A stretch of DNA of 29,850 nt from JAOZHU01 sp964506435 (GCA_964506435.1 CAZDLK010000018.1:1-29850), one strand, 5' to 3'; positions 7,226 to 14,348 are shown, counted from the first letter of the stretch. Numbers and translations are program-made. The notes: a model not told the origin generated them from the letters alone.

Positions 7226-8191
7226 TCATGCGAATGCGGAGCTATCGGGTTTAAGCCACTTCTTCTTCCACAGCCAGAGAATTGGCAAAATAGTGGAGAG
7301 CAGCAGCACGCTGAAAACAATAAGAAAATTTGTATTTCCGAATTGTGATATACCGAAAATTGTAGCGAACGTGTTCGGGAAAGAAGTTATCGTAGTGATT
7401 ATGGTGAGGTAAAATATGACCACCGTTAAGGCTTTTATTGACGTATTAATCATGTTGGAAACCTTTGAAAGATACAAGTTGCTTGCGTCAGTTATCATTT
7501 CCCTATAAGTTTCAACTATGTCCACCTGCCTCGTCAAACCCTCATGCGTAGAATCAAAAAGACTCCGCACTTTTGCAGACATAAAACTAAGCTGATTCGT
7601 ATGCAAATTGAAAACGACGCCGCGCTCATACCAAAGGATTTTGTTAAAACTAATCATCCGTGACTTCAAAGCGAACAACTCTTTAATCGTGGCATCATTC
7701 GCCTTCTCCATAATCTCTTCCTCCAAATTGGTGGTGAAGGCTTCAATTTTCTCCAAATGCACAAAATTGTTCGAAACTATTTCATCCAGAATATTGTGCA
7801 CCATAAGTGCTGGCGTGTCAATTTTGCCCTTGGTCATTCTTGCTTTCGCTAAGTCAATGATTCCTTTGTATTCTGCCTTTTCGATGGTCACTAAGAAATC
7901 TGCCGTGAACGCAATCGTTATCGGATAAACTTCTTTGGATTTAACAACATCCGAAACGACAACAAAATTGACTACTGCATAATTAGCGTCTGACCTAAAA
8001 CTGATGTTTTCAACAATTTCAGGTGTCTTCAAACAAGCTTGGGGAATACCAGTTTTTTCTGCTACTGCAGCCAATTCGCTGTCTGTTGGGTCTCGAAGTT
8101 CTAACCAATAATTTTTCAATTTGAAATTTCCAAGTTCTTCCAAACTGATGGCAACTTCTGAATCATGCAGCAAATCAACCGCATATAGCAT
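7226..8191 (-). CDS. CorA-family divalent cation channel lacking the GMN signature
   Basis: A 321-residue protein with the CorA layout: an N-terminal alpha/beta cytoplasmic domain, a long helical stalk (about 120-245), and two C-terminal membrane helices with a basic tail (LWKKKWLKPD). The first membrane helix region TIITTITSFPNTFATIFG aligns with the CorA pore helix. The canonical GMN that follows in magnesium channels reads GIS here (280-282). The loop is short (QFGNTN) before the second helix. CorA forms pentamers carrying Mg2+, Co2+ or Ni2+; with GMN changed, selectivity cannot be assumed. The ATG at 8191 has no clear ribosome binding site. A hairpin lies in its leader. Confidence 0.8.
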   Translation of the reverse strand: MLYAVDLLHDSEVAISLEELGNFKLKNYWLELRDPTDSELAAVAEKTGIPQACLKTPEIVENISFRSDANYAVVNFVVVSDVVKSKEVYPITIAFTADFLVTIEKAEYKGIIDLAKARMTKGKIDTPALMVHNILDEIVSNNFVHLEKIEAFTTNLEEEIMEKANDATIKELFALKSRMISFNKILWYERGVVFNLHTNQLSFMSAKVRSLFDSTHEGLTRQVDIVETYREMITDASNLYLSKVSNMINTSIKALTVVIFYLTIITTITSFPNTFATIFGISQFGNTNFLIVFSVLLLSTILPILWLWKKKWLKPDSSAFA

Positions 8192-8206
8192 AAACGTGAT
8201 AGCTGC

Positions 8207-8225
8207 AACCCTGCGATATAGGGTT
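8207..8225 (-). promoter_or_regulatory. Dyad in the leader or promoter of the CorA-like gene
   Basis: A perfect 6-base inverted repeat AACCCT/AGGGTT separated by 7 bases, 16-34 bases before the CorA-like start codon. A TATA-like stretch (about 8262-8272, minus strand) lies upstream, so the dyad would be in the transcribed leader. It could be an operator or an RNA hairpin. On the plus strand it is followed by five Ts, but no plus-strand transcript that it would end is evident. Confidence 0.35.
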
Positions 8226-8329
8226 TTTCATAGATTGAACCAAAAATTTACCTCAACAGCAAAAAATATACATGTGCAATGGTGAATAAGATGCCCCGAG
8301 AGACTGCTGGTGCCTATTTGCGTTAAGAA

Positions 8330-8425
8330 AAGTTTAAAAGCGGCGTTTAATGTTGTGTATGGTTTCTTGAGGCTTGGGGGTACAAGCAAAGTGCCTGCCT
8401 AGCCGGACGGAATAATAAAAGGAGG
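8330..8425 (+). promoter_or_regulatory. TATA-like element and strong ribosome binding site before the 41-residue ORF
   Basis: GTTTAAAAG near 8332-8340 resembles an archaeal TATA box with a purine-rich BRE-like flank. GGAGG at 8421-8425 is a textbook ribosome binding site, yet no ATG, GTG or TTG follows at working distance in the coding frame of the Cys-rich ORF. Confidence 0.4.
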
Positions 8426-8434
8426 CGACTGAAA

Positions 8435-8560
8435 CTGTTATCAAGAGATTGTGATGGTTGCTCTCAAATGAGAGCGTGCAGCCAACGCTATTACGTAGTC
8501 GTTAAAGGCGACAAAGTCTACTGCCCAGACGGCACAGCGCATCTAGTAGATGGACAATAA
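8435..8560 (+). CDS. Possible 41-residue Cys-rich protein with a non-standard (CTG) start
   Basis: The frame reads LLSRDCDGCSQMRACSQRYY, then VVVKGDKVYCPDG and THLVDGQ-like residues (TAHLVDGQ) to a TAA. Four Cys (6, 9, 15, 30) suggest a zinc- or metal-binding mini-protein. GGAGG lies 9 bases before a CTG at 8435, the best placed start, and the frame runs back to a TAA near 8347 without any ATG, GTG or TTG. An internal ATG at codon 12 would lose two of the four Cys. I do not recognise the family. The amino acid pattern looks coding, but either the start is unusual or a base error hides it. Confidence 0.45.
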   Translation: MLSRDCDGCSQMRACSQRYYVVVKGDKVYCPDGTAHLVDGQ

Positions 8561-8667
8561 GACCGAGTTAAGAGTTGACATCACCCGTTTTTCAGCACGG
8601 CAAAGGGTGCTACTTTTACAAAACGCGAATTCTGGAAACATCATGAAGAAATCAGGTTTAAGTGGAT

Positions 8668-8682
8668 AAAACATATATTTCC
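8668..8682 (+). promoter_or_regulatory. Probable TATA box of nadA
   Basis: AAACATATATTTCC lies about 45 bases before the ATG at 8721. Transcription starting ~25 bases downstream (about 8700) would begin after the upstream TTG at 8691, which argues for the ATG as the true start. Confidence 0.5.
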
Positions 8683-8720
8683 TCACGTATTTGTTAACTG
8701 CTCACGCTAAAGGCGAAAAC

Positions 8721-9632
8721 ATGAATTTAACCGACAAAATCAACAAGCTGAAAAAAGAAAAAAGAGCAATAATTCTTGCGCATAACTATCAGAGACCAGA
8801 AATCCAAGACATAGCTGACTACATCGGCGACAGCATCGAACTGAGCCGCAAAGCCATGGAAGAAAAAGACGCTGACATAATAGTCTTCGCAGCCGTAGAT
8901 TTCATGGCTGAATCCGCTGCAATACTGAACCCGAAGAAGAAAGTGCTTTTGCCCACTTTGGGCGCACGCTGTCCCATGGCGCAGATGCTTACAGTTGACG
9001 AAGTAAAACGGTGGAAAACACTTCATCCAAAAGCGCCCGTAGTGCTTTACGTTAACACTTTAGCTTCAGCTAAAGCCTACTGCGACGTGTGCTGCACTTC
9101 AGCTAATGCTGTAGAAGTTATCAAGTCACTGGACGCTGAAACCATACTTTTCGGTCCAGACCGCAACCTAGCCGAGTACGTTGCTGAGGAAACTGGAAAA
9201 ACCTTGATTCCCATCCCAGAATGGGGGTTCTGCCCGACACATTTGCTTTTTCAGCCTGAAGACGTGACTGCGCTTAAGGTGCAATATCCTGATGCTGCCG
9301 TTATGGTTCATCCCGAATGTAGCGCTGAAATGCGCGCCGTATCGGATTTCGTGGGTAGCACTTCGAAAATGTGTCGTTACGCGCGGGAAAGCAACGCCAA
9401 AACGTTCATCGTGGGCACTGAAGAAGGTCTTCTGCATAGGCTGCGTAAAGAAAATCCTGAAAAACAGTTCTTTATTGCCTATGAAGGCGCAGTGTGTCCG
9501 AATATGAAGTTGACTACGCTGGACAGGCTTTACGCGGCGCTTAAAGAGGAGAAATACGTGGTGAAAATTCCAGAAGACATAGCTAGAAAAGCTAGAACCG
9601 CGCTGGATAGAATGTTTGCGATAAAGAACTGA
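8721..9632 (+). CDS. nadA: Quinolinate synthase
   Basis: Condenses iminoaspartate with dihydroxyacetone phosphate to quinolinate in NAD synthesis, using an oxygen-sensitive [4Fe-4S] cluster. With the ATG at 8721 the protein is 303 residues, normal for archaea. The three cluster Cys of the family are found at C84 (GARCPMAQM), C171 (WGFCPTH) and C259 (AVCPNMKLTT). Other landmarks are ILAHNYQRPEIQDIADYIGDS near the N-terminus and HPECSAEM with DFVGSTSKM. A TTG at 8691 would add 10 residues but lies upstream of the likely transcription start. It converges on nikR with only 8 bases between stops. It works with NadX (932); NadC is not in this window. Confidence 0.95.
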   Translation: MNLTDKINKLKKEKRAIILAHNYQRPEIQDIADYIGDSIELSRKAMEEKDADIIVFAAVDFMAESAAILNPKKKVLLPTLGARCPMAQMLTVDEVKRWKTLHPKAPVVLYVNTLASAKAYCDVCCTSANAVEVIKSLDAETILFGPDRNLAEYVAEETGKTLIPIPEWGFCPTHLLFQPEDVTALKVQYPDAAVMVHPECSAEMRAVSDFVGSTSKMCRYARESNAKTFIVGTEEGLLHRLRKENPEKQFFIAYEGAVCPNMKLTTLDRLYAALKEEKYVVKIPEDIARKARTALDRMFAIKN

Positions 9633-9640
9633 AACGTTGC

Positions 9641-10051
9641 TTAGACGGAAGCAATCATTGATTTGAGGATTTTTACGCCTCTTTTCGTGGTTAATTCGTT
9701 GCTTAATTCTCGGATTTCGGATGCTTTGCCTTTCACCGCTATAGCTTCTAAGCAGTCTCTTTCGCTTATGTGGATGTGCATGGTGGCGGAGATTATAGAA
9801 GAATGATGGTGTTGTGTGTCTGTCAGTTCCATTTCTAGTCCTCGTGCGTCATGGTCATAAACCATTAGCAAGATGCCTGTTTGGTTACTGCCCTCTTCTT
9901 CTTGGAGCCATTTTCTGTCGGAAACGAAAAGCCTCACCGCATCCTGAATCGCTTTGGAGCGGCTTTCGTAACCCATTTTGCCGATGATTTTGTCAAAATC
10001 CGTTAGAAGGTCTGGAGGAAACGTTACGCCTACGCGGGTGATTTTTGTCAT
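9641..10051 (-). CDS. nikR: Nickel-responsive transcriptional regulator NikR
   Basis: A 136-residue ribbon-helix-helix repressor with a C-terminal ACT-like nickel-binding domain. The DNA-binding part (1-45) starts TRVGVTFPPDLLTDFD. The nickel ligands by spacing are H81, H92, H94 and C100, giving intervals 11, 2 and 6, identical to E. coli H76, H87, H89 and C95. This makes nickel sensing a firm call. GGTGA precedes the ATG by 4 bases. The gene lies next to nadA (convergent) and close to larE/larC/larB, and its promoter overlaps an 18-base palindrome, which may mean autoregulation. Targets could include the lar genes, a CorA-like channel or the import operon, but no shared operator could be shown by eye. 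Confidence 0.95.
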   Translation of the reverse strand: MTKITRVGVTFPPDLLTDFDKIIGKMGYESRSKAIQDAVRLFVSDRKWLQEEEGSNQTGILLMVYDHDARGLEMELTDTQHHHSSIISATMHIHISERDCLEAIAVKGKASEIRELSNELTTKRGVKILKSMIASV

Positions 10052-10080
10052 GGTGTCACCAATAGAAGTTAGATTTATTC

Positions 10081-10098
10081 GCCTAAAAGCTTTTAGGC
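10081..10098. promoter_or_regulatory. Perfect 18-base palindrome in the nikR promoter region
   Basis: GCCTAAAAGCTTTTAGGC is a perfect palindrome 30-47 bases before the nikR ATG. Its AT-rich core sits where the TATA box is expected for a leader of about 13 bases. Best read as an operator overlapping the nikR promoter. The binding protein is unknown. Confidence 0.5.
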
Positions 10099-10106
10099 AA
10101 GACTCA

Positions 10107-10160
10107 TAACACCAAAATACAAAAAGATGTTACTAAGGCGATTGAATGCACATCCTTAGT
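10107..10160. promoter_or_regulatory. Two spaced dyads with NikR-like half-site spacing
   Basis: TAACA (10107-10111) and TGTTA (10128-10132) are separated by 16 bases. Overlapping it, ACTAAGG (10132-10138) and CCTTAGT (10154-10160) are separated by 15. Half-site centres are 21 and 22 bases apart, close to the 22 of the E. coli NikR operator (GTATGA-N16-TCATAC), though the bases differ. They lie between nikR and the divergent coiled-coil gene. Confidence 0.35.
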
Positions 10161-10162
10161 GA

Positions 10163-10208
10163 TTTAGTAAATCTCGCAGTAACTAAACTGCGAACACACA
10201 GACGAGGT
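10163..10208 (+). promoter_or_regulatory. Promoter-proximal dyad and ribosome binding site of the coiled-coil gene
   Basis: TTTAGTAAAT at about 10163-10172 may be the TATA box. Immediately after it, TCGCAGT/ACTGCGA (10174-10180 with 10187-10193, loop of 6) forms a 7-base dyad near the expected transcription start. GAGGTT at about 10204-10209 precedes the ATG at 10220. Confidence 0.4.
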
Positions 10209-10219
10209 TATCCAAACTT

Positions 10220-10585
10220 ATGACAAACGAATCTTCAAATGAACAGCACGAGCAATTGTCGCTGGAAATTCGCAAACTGGAAGTAAGACTCGCAGAGTTT
10301 CTAGAGGACGAAGACAACTTCGTTGCAGAGTTGAAGAGTTTTCTTAAGCAGTTGAAGGAGTCCCAGAAAAGCATAAACAGCACGGAAAAAAGTTTTGCCC
10401 CAGAGAAAGTTGAAGAGTTAATGAAACTTAAACTCAAGGTTGCTGACGCCTTCAATGAAGCATTAAGAAAAGCAAGCAAAGCTGAACATGAGAGAAGCCA
10501 TCTGCTTGAATCCTACGGAGCCGTAATCTCAAGCCTAGAACATGCATCTCAAAAAGTATACGTGAACATTCGTAGCCAGCAATAA
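10220..10585 (+). CDS. Hypothetical coiled-coil protein
   Basis: A 121-residue soluble, charged, helix-rich protein with heptad-like spacing over most of its length (for example LSLEIRKLEVRLAEFLED and KVEELMKLKLKVADAF). It has no Cys, no membrane segment and no recognised catalytic motif. It is divergent from nikR across a 168-base region rich in dyads and convergent with larE, so it may belong to the nickel regulon. The function is unknown. Confidence 0.65.
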   Translation: MTNESSNEQHEQLSLEIRKLEVRLAEFLEDEDNFVAELKSFLKQLKESQKSINSTEKSFAPEKVEELMKLKLKVADAFNEALRKASKAEHERSHLLESYGAVISSLEHASQKVYVNIRSQQ

Positions 10586-10640
10586 CGTCAAGGTACTGCA
10601 CTCGTAAGTTAACGCCTTAACCTGTGATGTAGCACAAAAA

Positions 10641-11471
10641 CTATTCTTGCTTCTCAATTGTGTGAAGCATGCTTCCAGTTCGGTATCCTTCCAAGTCAAT
10701 TGCCGCGTATTTGAAGCCTAGCTTTTTCAACTCGTTTGCTATTCTGTCAAGAAGCTCAACGTTGCAGAGAAGCGCTCGTTCATCTCTTCCAACTTCTATT
10801 CTTGCCAGCCCGTTGTGGTCTCTAACTCGAAGTTGCTGGACGCCTGTTATTTTCTTCACTGCTTGTTCTGCTTTTCCAATTCTGTTCAATTTCTCGGCTG
10901 TAATCCGTTCATGATAAGGTATCCTTGAGGCTAAACATGCTAAGGGCGGTTTGTTCTGAATTGAAAGCCCCATTTTTCTAGCTATTGCTCGAATCTCCTC
11001 TTTTGTGAAGCGGGTGTCAACCCACGGGCTATACACATTTTCCATTTCTTGGACAGCTTTAAATCCCGGTCTATGATCGGTTAAGTCGCTGAAGTTTGTG
11101 CCTTCAAAAACTACTTTGAATCCAAGTTCGTTTGATATTTTTTGCAAGCGCTCCAGAAGTTCTTTTTTGCAGTAATAACATCGGTTTTCAGGGTTTTTGC
11201 TGAAATTCTCATTTGATAACTCATCGGTTTCCACAACGTACAGTTTGATGCCTATTTCCTTTGCTACGTTTTTTGCTTCTTCCAACTCTTCAGGTGTGTA
11301 CGTTGGAGACTTTGCAGTTACAGCGACCACTGTATCTCCTAAGATATTGTGGCTGACAGCTGCGAGCGTTGAACTGTCGACCCCGCCAGAAAAGGCAATC
11401 ACTACACCTTTTTTTCCTTTCGTCTCGATGTAGCGTTTCAGCGCTTCGTATTTTGCGTTTTGGGCTTCCAT
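10641..11471 (-). CDS. larE: ATP-dependent sacrificial sulfur transferase LarE
   Basis: Builds the nickel-pincer nucleotide cofactor by adenylating and then thiolating the pyridinium dicarboxylate made by LarB. The PP-loop SGGVDS is at residues 28-33. Three Cys fit the cluster-bearing type: C98 and C101 in NRCYYCKKEL, and C179 in PPLACLASRIPY. The last matches the sacrificial Cys176 of Lactobacillus LarE, from memory. Enzymes with all three are reported to hold a [4Fe-4S] cluster and act catalytically rather than losing the Cys sulfur. Length 276 is normal. It follows larC by 6 bases, so the two form an operon. GMP synthase or tRNA thiolases are less likely because of the C-terminal ASRIPY region. 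Confidence 0.93.
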   Translation of the reverse strand: MEAQNAKYEALKRYIETKGKKGVVIAFSGGVDSSTLAAVSHNILGDTVVAVTAKSPTYTPEELEEAKNVAKEIGIKLYVVETDELSNENFSKNPENRCYYCKKELLERLQKISNELGFKVVFEGTNFSDLTDHRPGFKAVQEMENVYSPWVDTRFTKEEIRAIARKMGLSIQNKPPLACLASRIPYHERITAEKLNRIGKAEQAVKKITGVQQLRVRDHNGLARIEVGRDERALLCNVELLDRIANELKKLGFKYAAIDLEGYRTGSMLHTIEKQE

Positions 11472-11477
11472 GAAAAA

Positions 11478-12725
11478 TCACTTTTTCAGCAAAAGCTCTC
11501 TAGCCCTCATCGTAGCCAACTCGGTGATTTCTCTTAGAGGCCTGCCTGTTTTATCAGCGAGCCTTTTTACGTCATCGTATTCAGGTTTAATCCGAATTAT
11601 TTTGCCGCTCCTGTCTTTAGCAACTTTCACTTTGACTAACGCCTTTACGTCATCAATGAGCAGGTCTACTGAGAAGAGTTCACGACCTGTGATGTGTCGT
11701 TCGCAGGGGTACACCCTAACGCCAAGAGTGCCTGTTTCTTCTATCACGACTTGTGAAAGGTGTTTGACGTCTTTTTGATCTGCTACTATTTTGAGAATCT
11801 GACCAGGCCTGTTCTTTTTGGTGAACATGGGGATTATGCTCACGTCTTTGGCGCCTTCTCGTAGTAACCTGTCAACTGAGTTCCCGATGATTTCGCCTGT
11901 TACATCATCAAGGTTTGTTTCCAAAATGGCGATCTCATCTTTTAGCAGCCAATTTTCCAAAGGCTTACCTAGTGTGATGCGCAGAACATTAGGCATTTCC
12001 TCGAAATTTTTGGTTCCTGCGCCGTAACCTACTTTTAGCGGGGTCATCTCTGGATAGAATCTGCTGACTTCATCTGCCAAGTTAACTAAAATGGATGCGC
12101 CTGTTGGCGTGGCTAGTTCTGATTCGACAGGTCCGCCTTTTATTGGAAAATTCTTGGACCGTAGTATCTCTAAGGTTGCTGGTGCTGGGCTGGATACTAT
12201 GCCATGTGAGAATTTGAATAGGCCTCCGCCCACGGAAACTGGTGTTGCGTAAATTTTTGAGTCAAATAGTCCTAGGTCTTCCATGGCAACTGCAACGCCG
12301 ATAATTTCCGCTGGTGTGTCAACAAGTCCAACTTCATGAAGATGCGCTTCAGGTAAAGCTTTTTTATGAAGCTTCGCCTCGGACTCCACCAGCGTGCAGA
12401 TGACGTTTGAGGCAAACTGCTGCGCCTTCTCGGAAAGCTTTAGGCTCTTTGCAACTTTTTTAATTGTTTCTATGAGGTCGTTGCCGTTTTTTCTGGAGGT
12501 GCTTTCGGCAGTGACGTCGATTTTGGTGGCTTTGAATTCTTTTTGCAGAACTTGTTGAATTTTGATTTTTACGTTTTTATAGCCGTACGTCTGATTTTCC
12601 AGAGATTTTATTGCAGCGACAATCTTGTTGACGTCGGCGCCTAAGTCTATTAGTGCGCCTAGGAGCATGTCTCCTGAAATTCCGGCGATTTGGCAATCGA
12701 TGATAAGTATTTTATCTACGGACAT
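11478..12725 (-). CDS. larC: Nickel insertion cyclometallase LarC (uninterrupted)
   Basis: Inserts nickel into the pincer nucleotide in a CTP-dependent reaction. The 415-residue frame contains both halves. The N-terminal LarC1 part has IDCQIAGISGDMLLGALIDLG and the HLHEVGLVDTPAEIIG metal-site region; the C-terminal LarC2 part has ILETNLDDVTGEIIG, MFTKKNRPGQ and EETGTLGVRVYP. In Lactobacillus plantarum the two halves are joined by programmed frameshifting; here they are one continuous frame. GGGAG lies 4 bases before the ATG. It is the first gene of larC-larE and is divergent from larB across 82 bases. Confidence 0.94.
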   Translation of the reverse strand: MSVDKILIIDCQIAGISGDMLLGALIDLGADVNKIVAAIKSLENQTYGYKNVKIKIQQVLQKEFKATKIDVTAESTSRKNGNDLIETIKKVAKSLKLSEKAQQFASNVICTLVESEAKLHKKALPEAHLHEVGLVDTPAEIIGVAVAMEDLGLFDSKIYATPVSVGGGLFKFSHGIVSSPAPATLEILRSKNFPIKGGPVESELATPTGASILVNLADEVSRFYPEMTPLKVGYGAGTKNFEEMPNVLRITLGKPLENWLLKDEIAILETNLDDVTGEIIGNSVDRLLREGAKDVSIIPMFTKKNRPGQILKIVADQKDVKHLSQVVIEETGTLGVRVYPCERHITGRELFSVDLLIDDVKALVKVKVAKDRSGKIIRIKPEYDDVKRLADKTGRPLREITELATMRARELLLKK

Positions 12726-12807
12726 TATACTCCCACATTAAGGCATGATATGAACAAGCAGGCGCAAATGATATATTAATTGTGGTCTCCAGAAAGTGAA
12801 GTGTAAA
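12726..12807. promoter_or_regulatory. Shared divergent promoter of larCE and larB
   Basis: An 82-base space with one AT-rich block, ATGATATATTAATT at 12768-12781, usable as TATA on either strand. It lies ~45 bases from the larC start and ~30 from the larB ATG. ATGATAT occurs twice (12745-12751 and 12768-12774), 23 bases apart, and could be a regulator site. The arrangement implies that all three lar genes are controlled together. Confidence 0.5.
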
Positions 12808-13596
12808 ATGAATACTTTAAAAGAAATACTTGAAAAGCTCGTGAAAAACGAGATAACGATTGCTGAAGCTGAAAAACTAGTGAAGCTGCTTGCGGTGGCT
12901 GAAGTGGAGAACATGGCGAGAATTGATGCTAACAGGGAATGCAGAAAAGGCATACCTGAAATAATTCTTGCTGAGGGGAAAGCAGCAAGAGACCTTGTAG
13001 AAATATCTCTTAAGATGCTGTTAGAGAACGGTAGAGTAATAGTGAGCCGATGCGACGAGAAACAGATGCGTGCCATCAAGAAAGCCGCTCCGAAAGAAGC
13101 TGTTCTGCAAGTTCACGATAAAGCCAAGATAATTGTTATGAAAAAGAAAACTTTTGTAATCAAACCTACTGGCGGAAAAATTGGACTTTTAACTGCGGGA
13201 ACCTCTGATATTCCTGTGGCTGAAGAAGCAAAGGTAATAGCTGAGGAGATGGGCTGCACAGTTTTTGCGGCATATGACGTGGGCGTAGCTGGAATCCACA
13301 GGATAATGCAGCCGCTGAAAGAAATGATAGCGCAGGATGTTGACGTTATCATAGTGGTTGCAGGCAGAGAAGGCGCATTATCCTCAGTGGTGGCGGGGAT
13401 GGTTGATGTGCCCGTGATTGCAGTTCCAACCTCGAATAGCTATGGCTTCGGAGAGAAAGGCGTAAGCACGCTGATGGCGATGCTTCAGTCCTGCTCATTG
13501 GGCTCGGCTGTTGTTAACATTGACTGCGGTGTAGCTGCGGGTGCAATGGCTACTTTAATTGCCAACCGCGCGGCCAAGTTTAGAAACACGGCATAA
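12808..13596 (+). CDS. larB: LarB, pyridinium-3,5-biscarboxylate mononucleotide synthase
   Basis: Carboxylates and hydrolyses nicotinic acid adenine dinucleotide, the first step of nickel-pincer nucleotide synthesis. The N-terminal half has the family stretch ARIDANRECRKGIPEII and a lysine-bearing AEGKA. The C-terminal PurE-like half has GLLTAGTSDIPVAEEA, AAYDVGVAGIHRI and the terminal NIDCGVAAGA. C229 in QSCSLG corresponds to the reactive Cys221 of the Lactobacillus enzyme. The upstream GTG at 12796 is possible, but MNTLKEILEKL at 12808 matches how LarB proteins begin and suits a near-leaderless transcript. Its substrate comes from the pathway served by nadX and nadA. Confidence 0.93.
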   Translation: MNTLKEILEKLVKNEITIAEAEKLVKLLAVAEVENMARIDANRECRKGIPEIILAEGKAARDLVEISLKMLLENGRVIVSRCDEKQMRAIKKAAPKEAVLQVHDKAKIIVMKKKTFVIKPTGGKIGLLTAGTSDIPVAEEAKVIAEEMGCTVFAAYDVGVAGIHRIMQPLKEMIAQDVDVIIVVAGREGALSSVVAGMVDVPVIAVPTSNSYGFGEKGVSTLMAMLQSCSLGSAVVNIDCGVAAGAMATLIANRAAKFRNTA

Positions 13597-13606
13597 CTCG
13601 GCGTTT

Positions 13607-13849
13607 TTAGCTTGTGCTTTCCGTTAAAAGACTTAGGCGAGAACGCAATAGGTCAACAAGTTTCGCAGTGTCTTCGATATAGGCGAGTACGATTTTCAAA
13701 TCTTTTTCGCTGGTTTTTCTTGTTGCAAAATTGAATTTTACACTTGCAGTTATGAGTGCAAGTTCTTCTGTGATGTTTTCAAAAATTTTGGAGAGTTCTC
13801 TTTCTTTTAATTGTGCGCTTTGAAACCATGTGCTGTCGTTTTCGGTCAT
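13607..13849 (-). CDS. Small helical hypothetical protein
   Basis: 80 residues, predicted mostly helical and soluble (KERELSKIFENITEELALIT, then LKIVLAYIEDTAKLVDLLRS). No Cys and no motif. GGTGG lies 2-3 bases before the ATG, and a TATA-like CTTAAATAAG lies about 13892-13902, so it appears to be an independent gene. It is convergent with larB, with 10 bases between stops. The function is unknown. Confidence 0.55.
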   Translation of the reverse strand: MTENDSTWFQSAQLKERELSKIFENITEELALITASVKFNFATRKTSEKDLKIVLAYIEDTAKLVDLLRSRLSLLTESTS

Positions 13850-13998
13850 TCCACCATCACAGTAACACGATTTTAAGAAATAGTATTACCCTGCTTATTT
13901 AAGCTTTACACACACAACACCCTTTCCATTCATGCACATTTTAACCGAGAACAACACTAAATCAGCAAAAGACGGGGAACACTGCAGCGGCAGGATAC

Positions 13999-14047
13999 CA
14001 AGAAAAAGAGAGAAAAAATAATTGAAGTTGCGTTGGGTTTCTAACGC
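13999..14047 (-). terminator. Hairpin plus T-rich tract after the 14049 membrane protein
   Basis: On the minus strand, directly after the stop, GCGTT/AACGC (14047-14043 with 14034-14030, 8-base loop) is followed by T-rich tracts (TTATTTTTTCTCTCTTTTTC). This is a plausible archaeal transcription stop. Confidence 0.55.
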
Positions 14048-14048
14048 G

Positions 14049-14348
14049 TTATACACGTTTTTTTTTGAATACCACGCCTTTCGGGTCCTTGAGTAATAGC
14101 GCGCCCTCCCACACTGCGAGCCCCACAACAAGCATAATGCCGCTGAGAACCGTTGCTTCAACTGACACTTCAAAGAATTCTCCGCCACCTTCCATCAGGT
14201 ATGGCACTACGTGATCAACAAGCACCATTATTGTTGTACCCCAGAATATTGCGCTAAGAAACTTTAACAGGTATTTGTCATTCTCAGCCTGAGTATACCA
14301 TATTGCAGTAGAGATTGTCGCAGCGAATGCAAATATTATCAGCCACAT
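14049..14348 (-). CDS. Small three-helix membrane protein, divergent paralogue of 14426
   Basis: 99 residues with hydrophobic spans at about 2-19, 28-48 and 67-87, and a basic C-terminus (VVFKKKRV). The second span reads LSAIFWGTTIMVLVDHVV, which closely parallels LNSMLWGGVVILAAEHVF in the neighbouring divergent gene; the WG and the (D/E)H at the end of the helix stand out. GGAGGT lies 8 bases before the ATG. I do not recognise the family. The pairing suggests a hetero-oligomeric membrane complex. A hairpin and T tract follow the stop. Confidence 0.7.
   Translation of the reverse strand: MWLIIFAFAATISTAIWYTQAENDKYLLKFLSAIFWGTTIMVLVDHVVPYLMEGGGEFFEVSVEATVLSGIMLVVGLAVWEGALLLKDPKGVVFKKKRV

Noticed and set aside
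10051..10061. TGGTGTCACCA palindrome at the nikR start
   Set aside because: It is explained by the GGTGA ribosome binding site next to the start codon and is probably chance symmetry.
13895..14188. 97-codon minus-strand frame overlapping the 14049 membrane protein
   Set aside because: Its translation has no membrane or domain pattern, and it overlaps a frame with a good ribosome binding site and paralogue.
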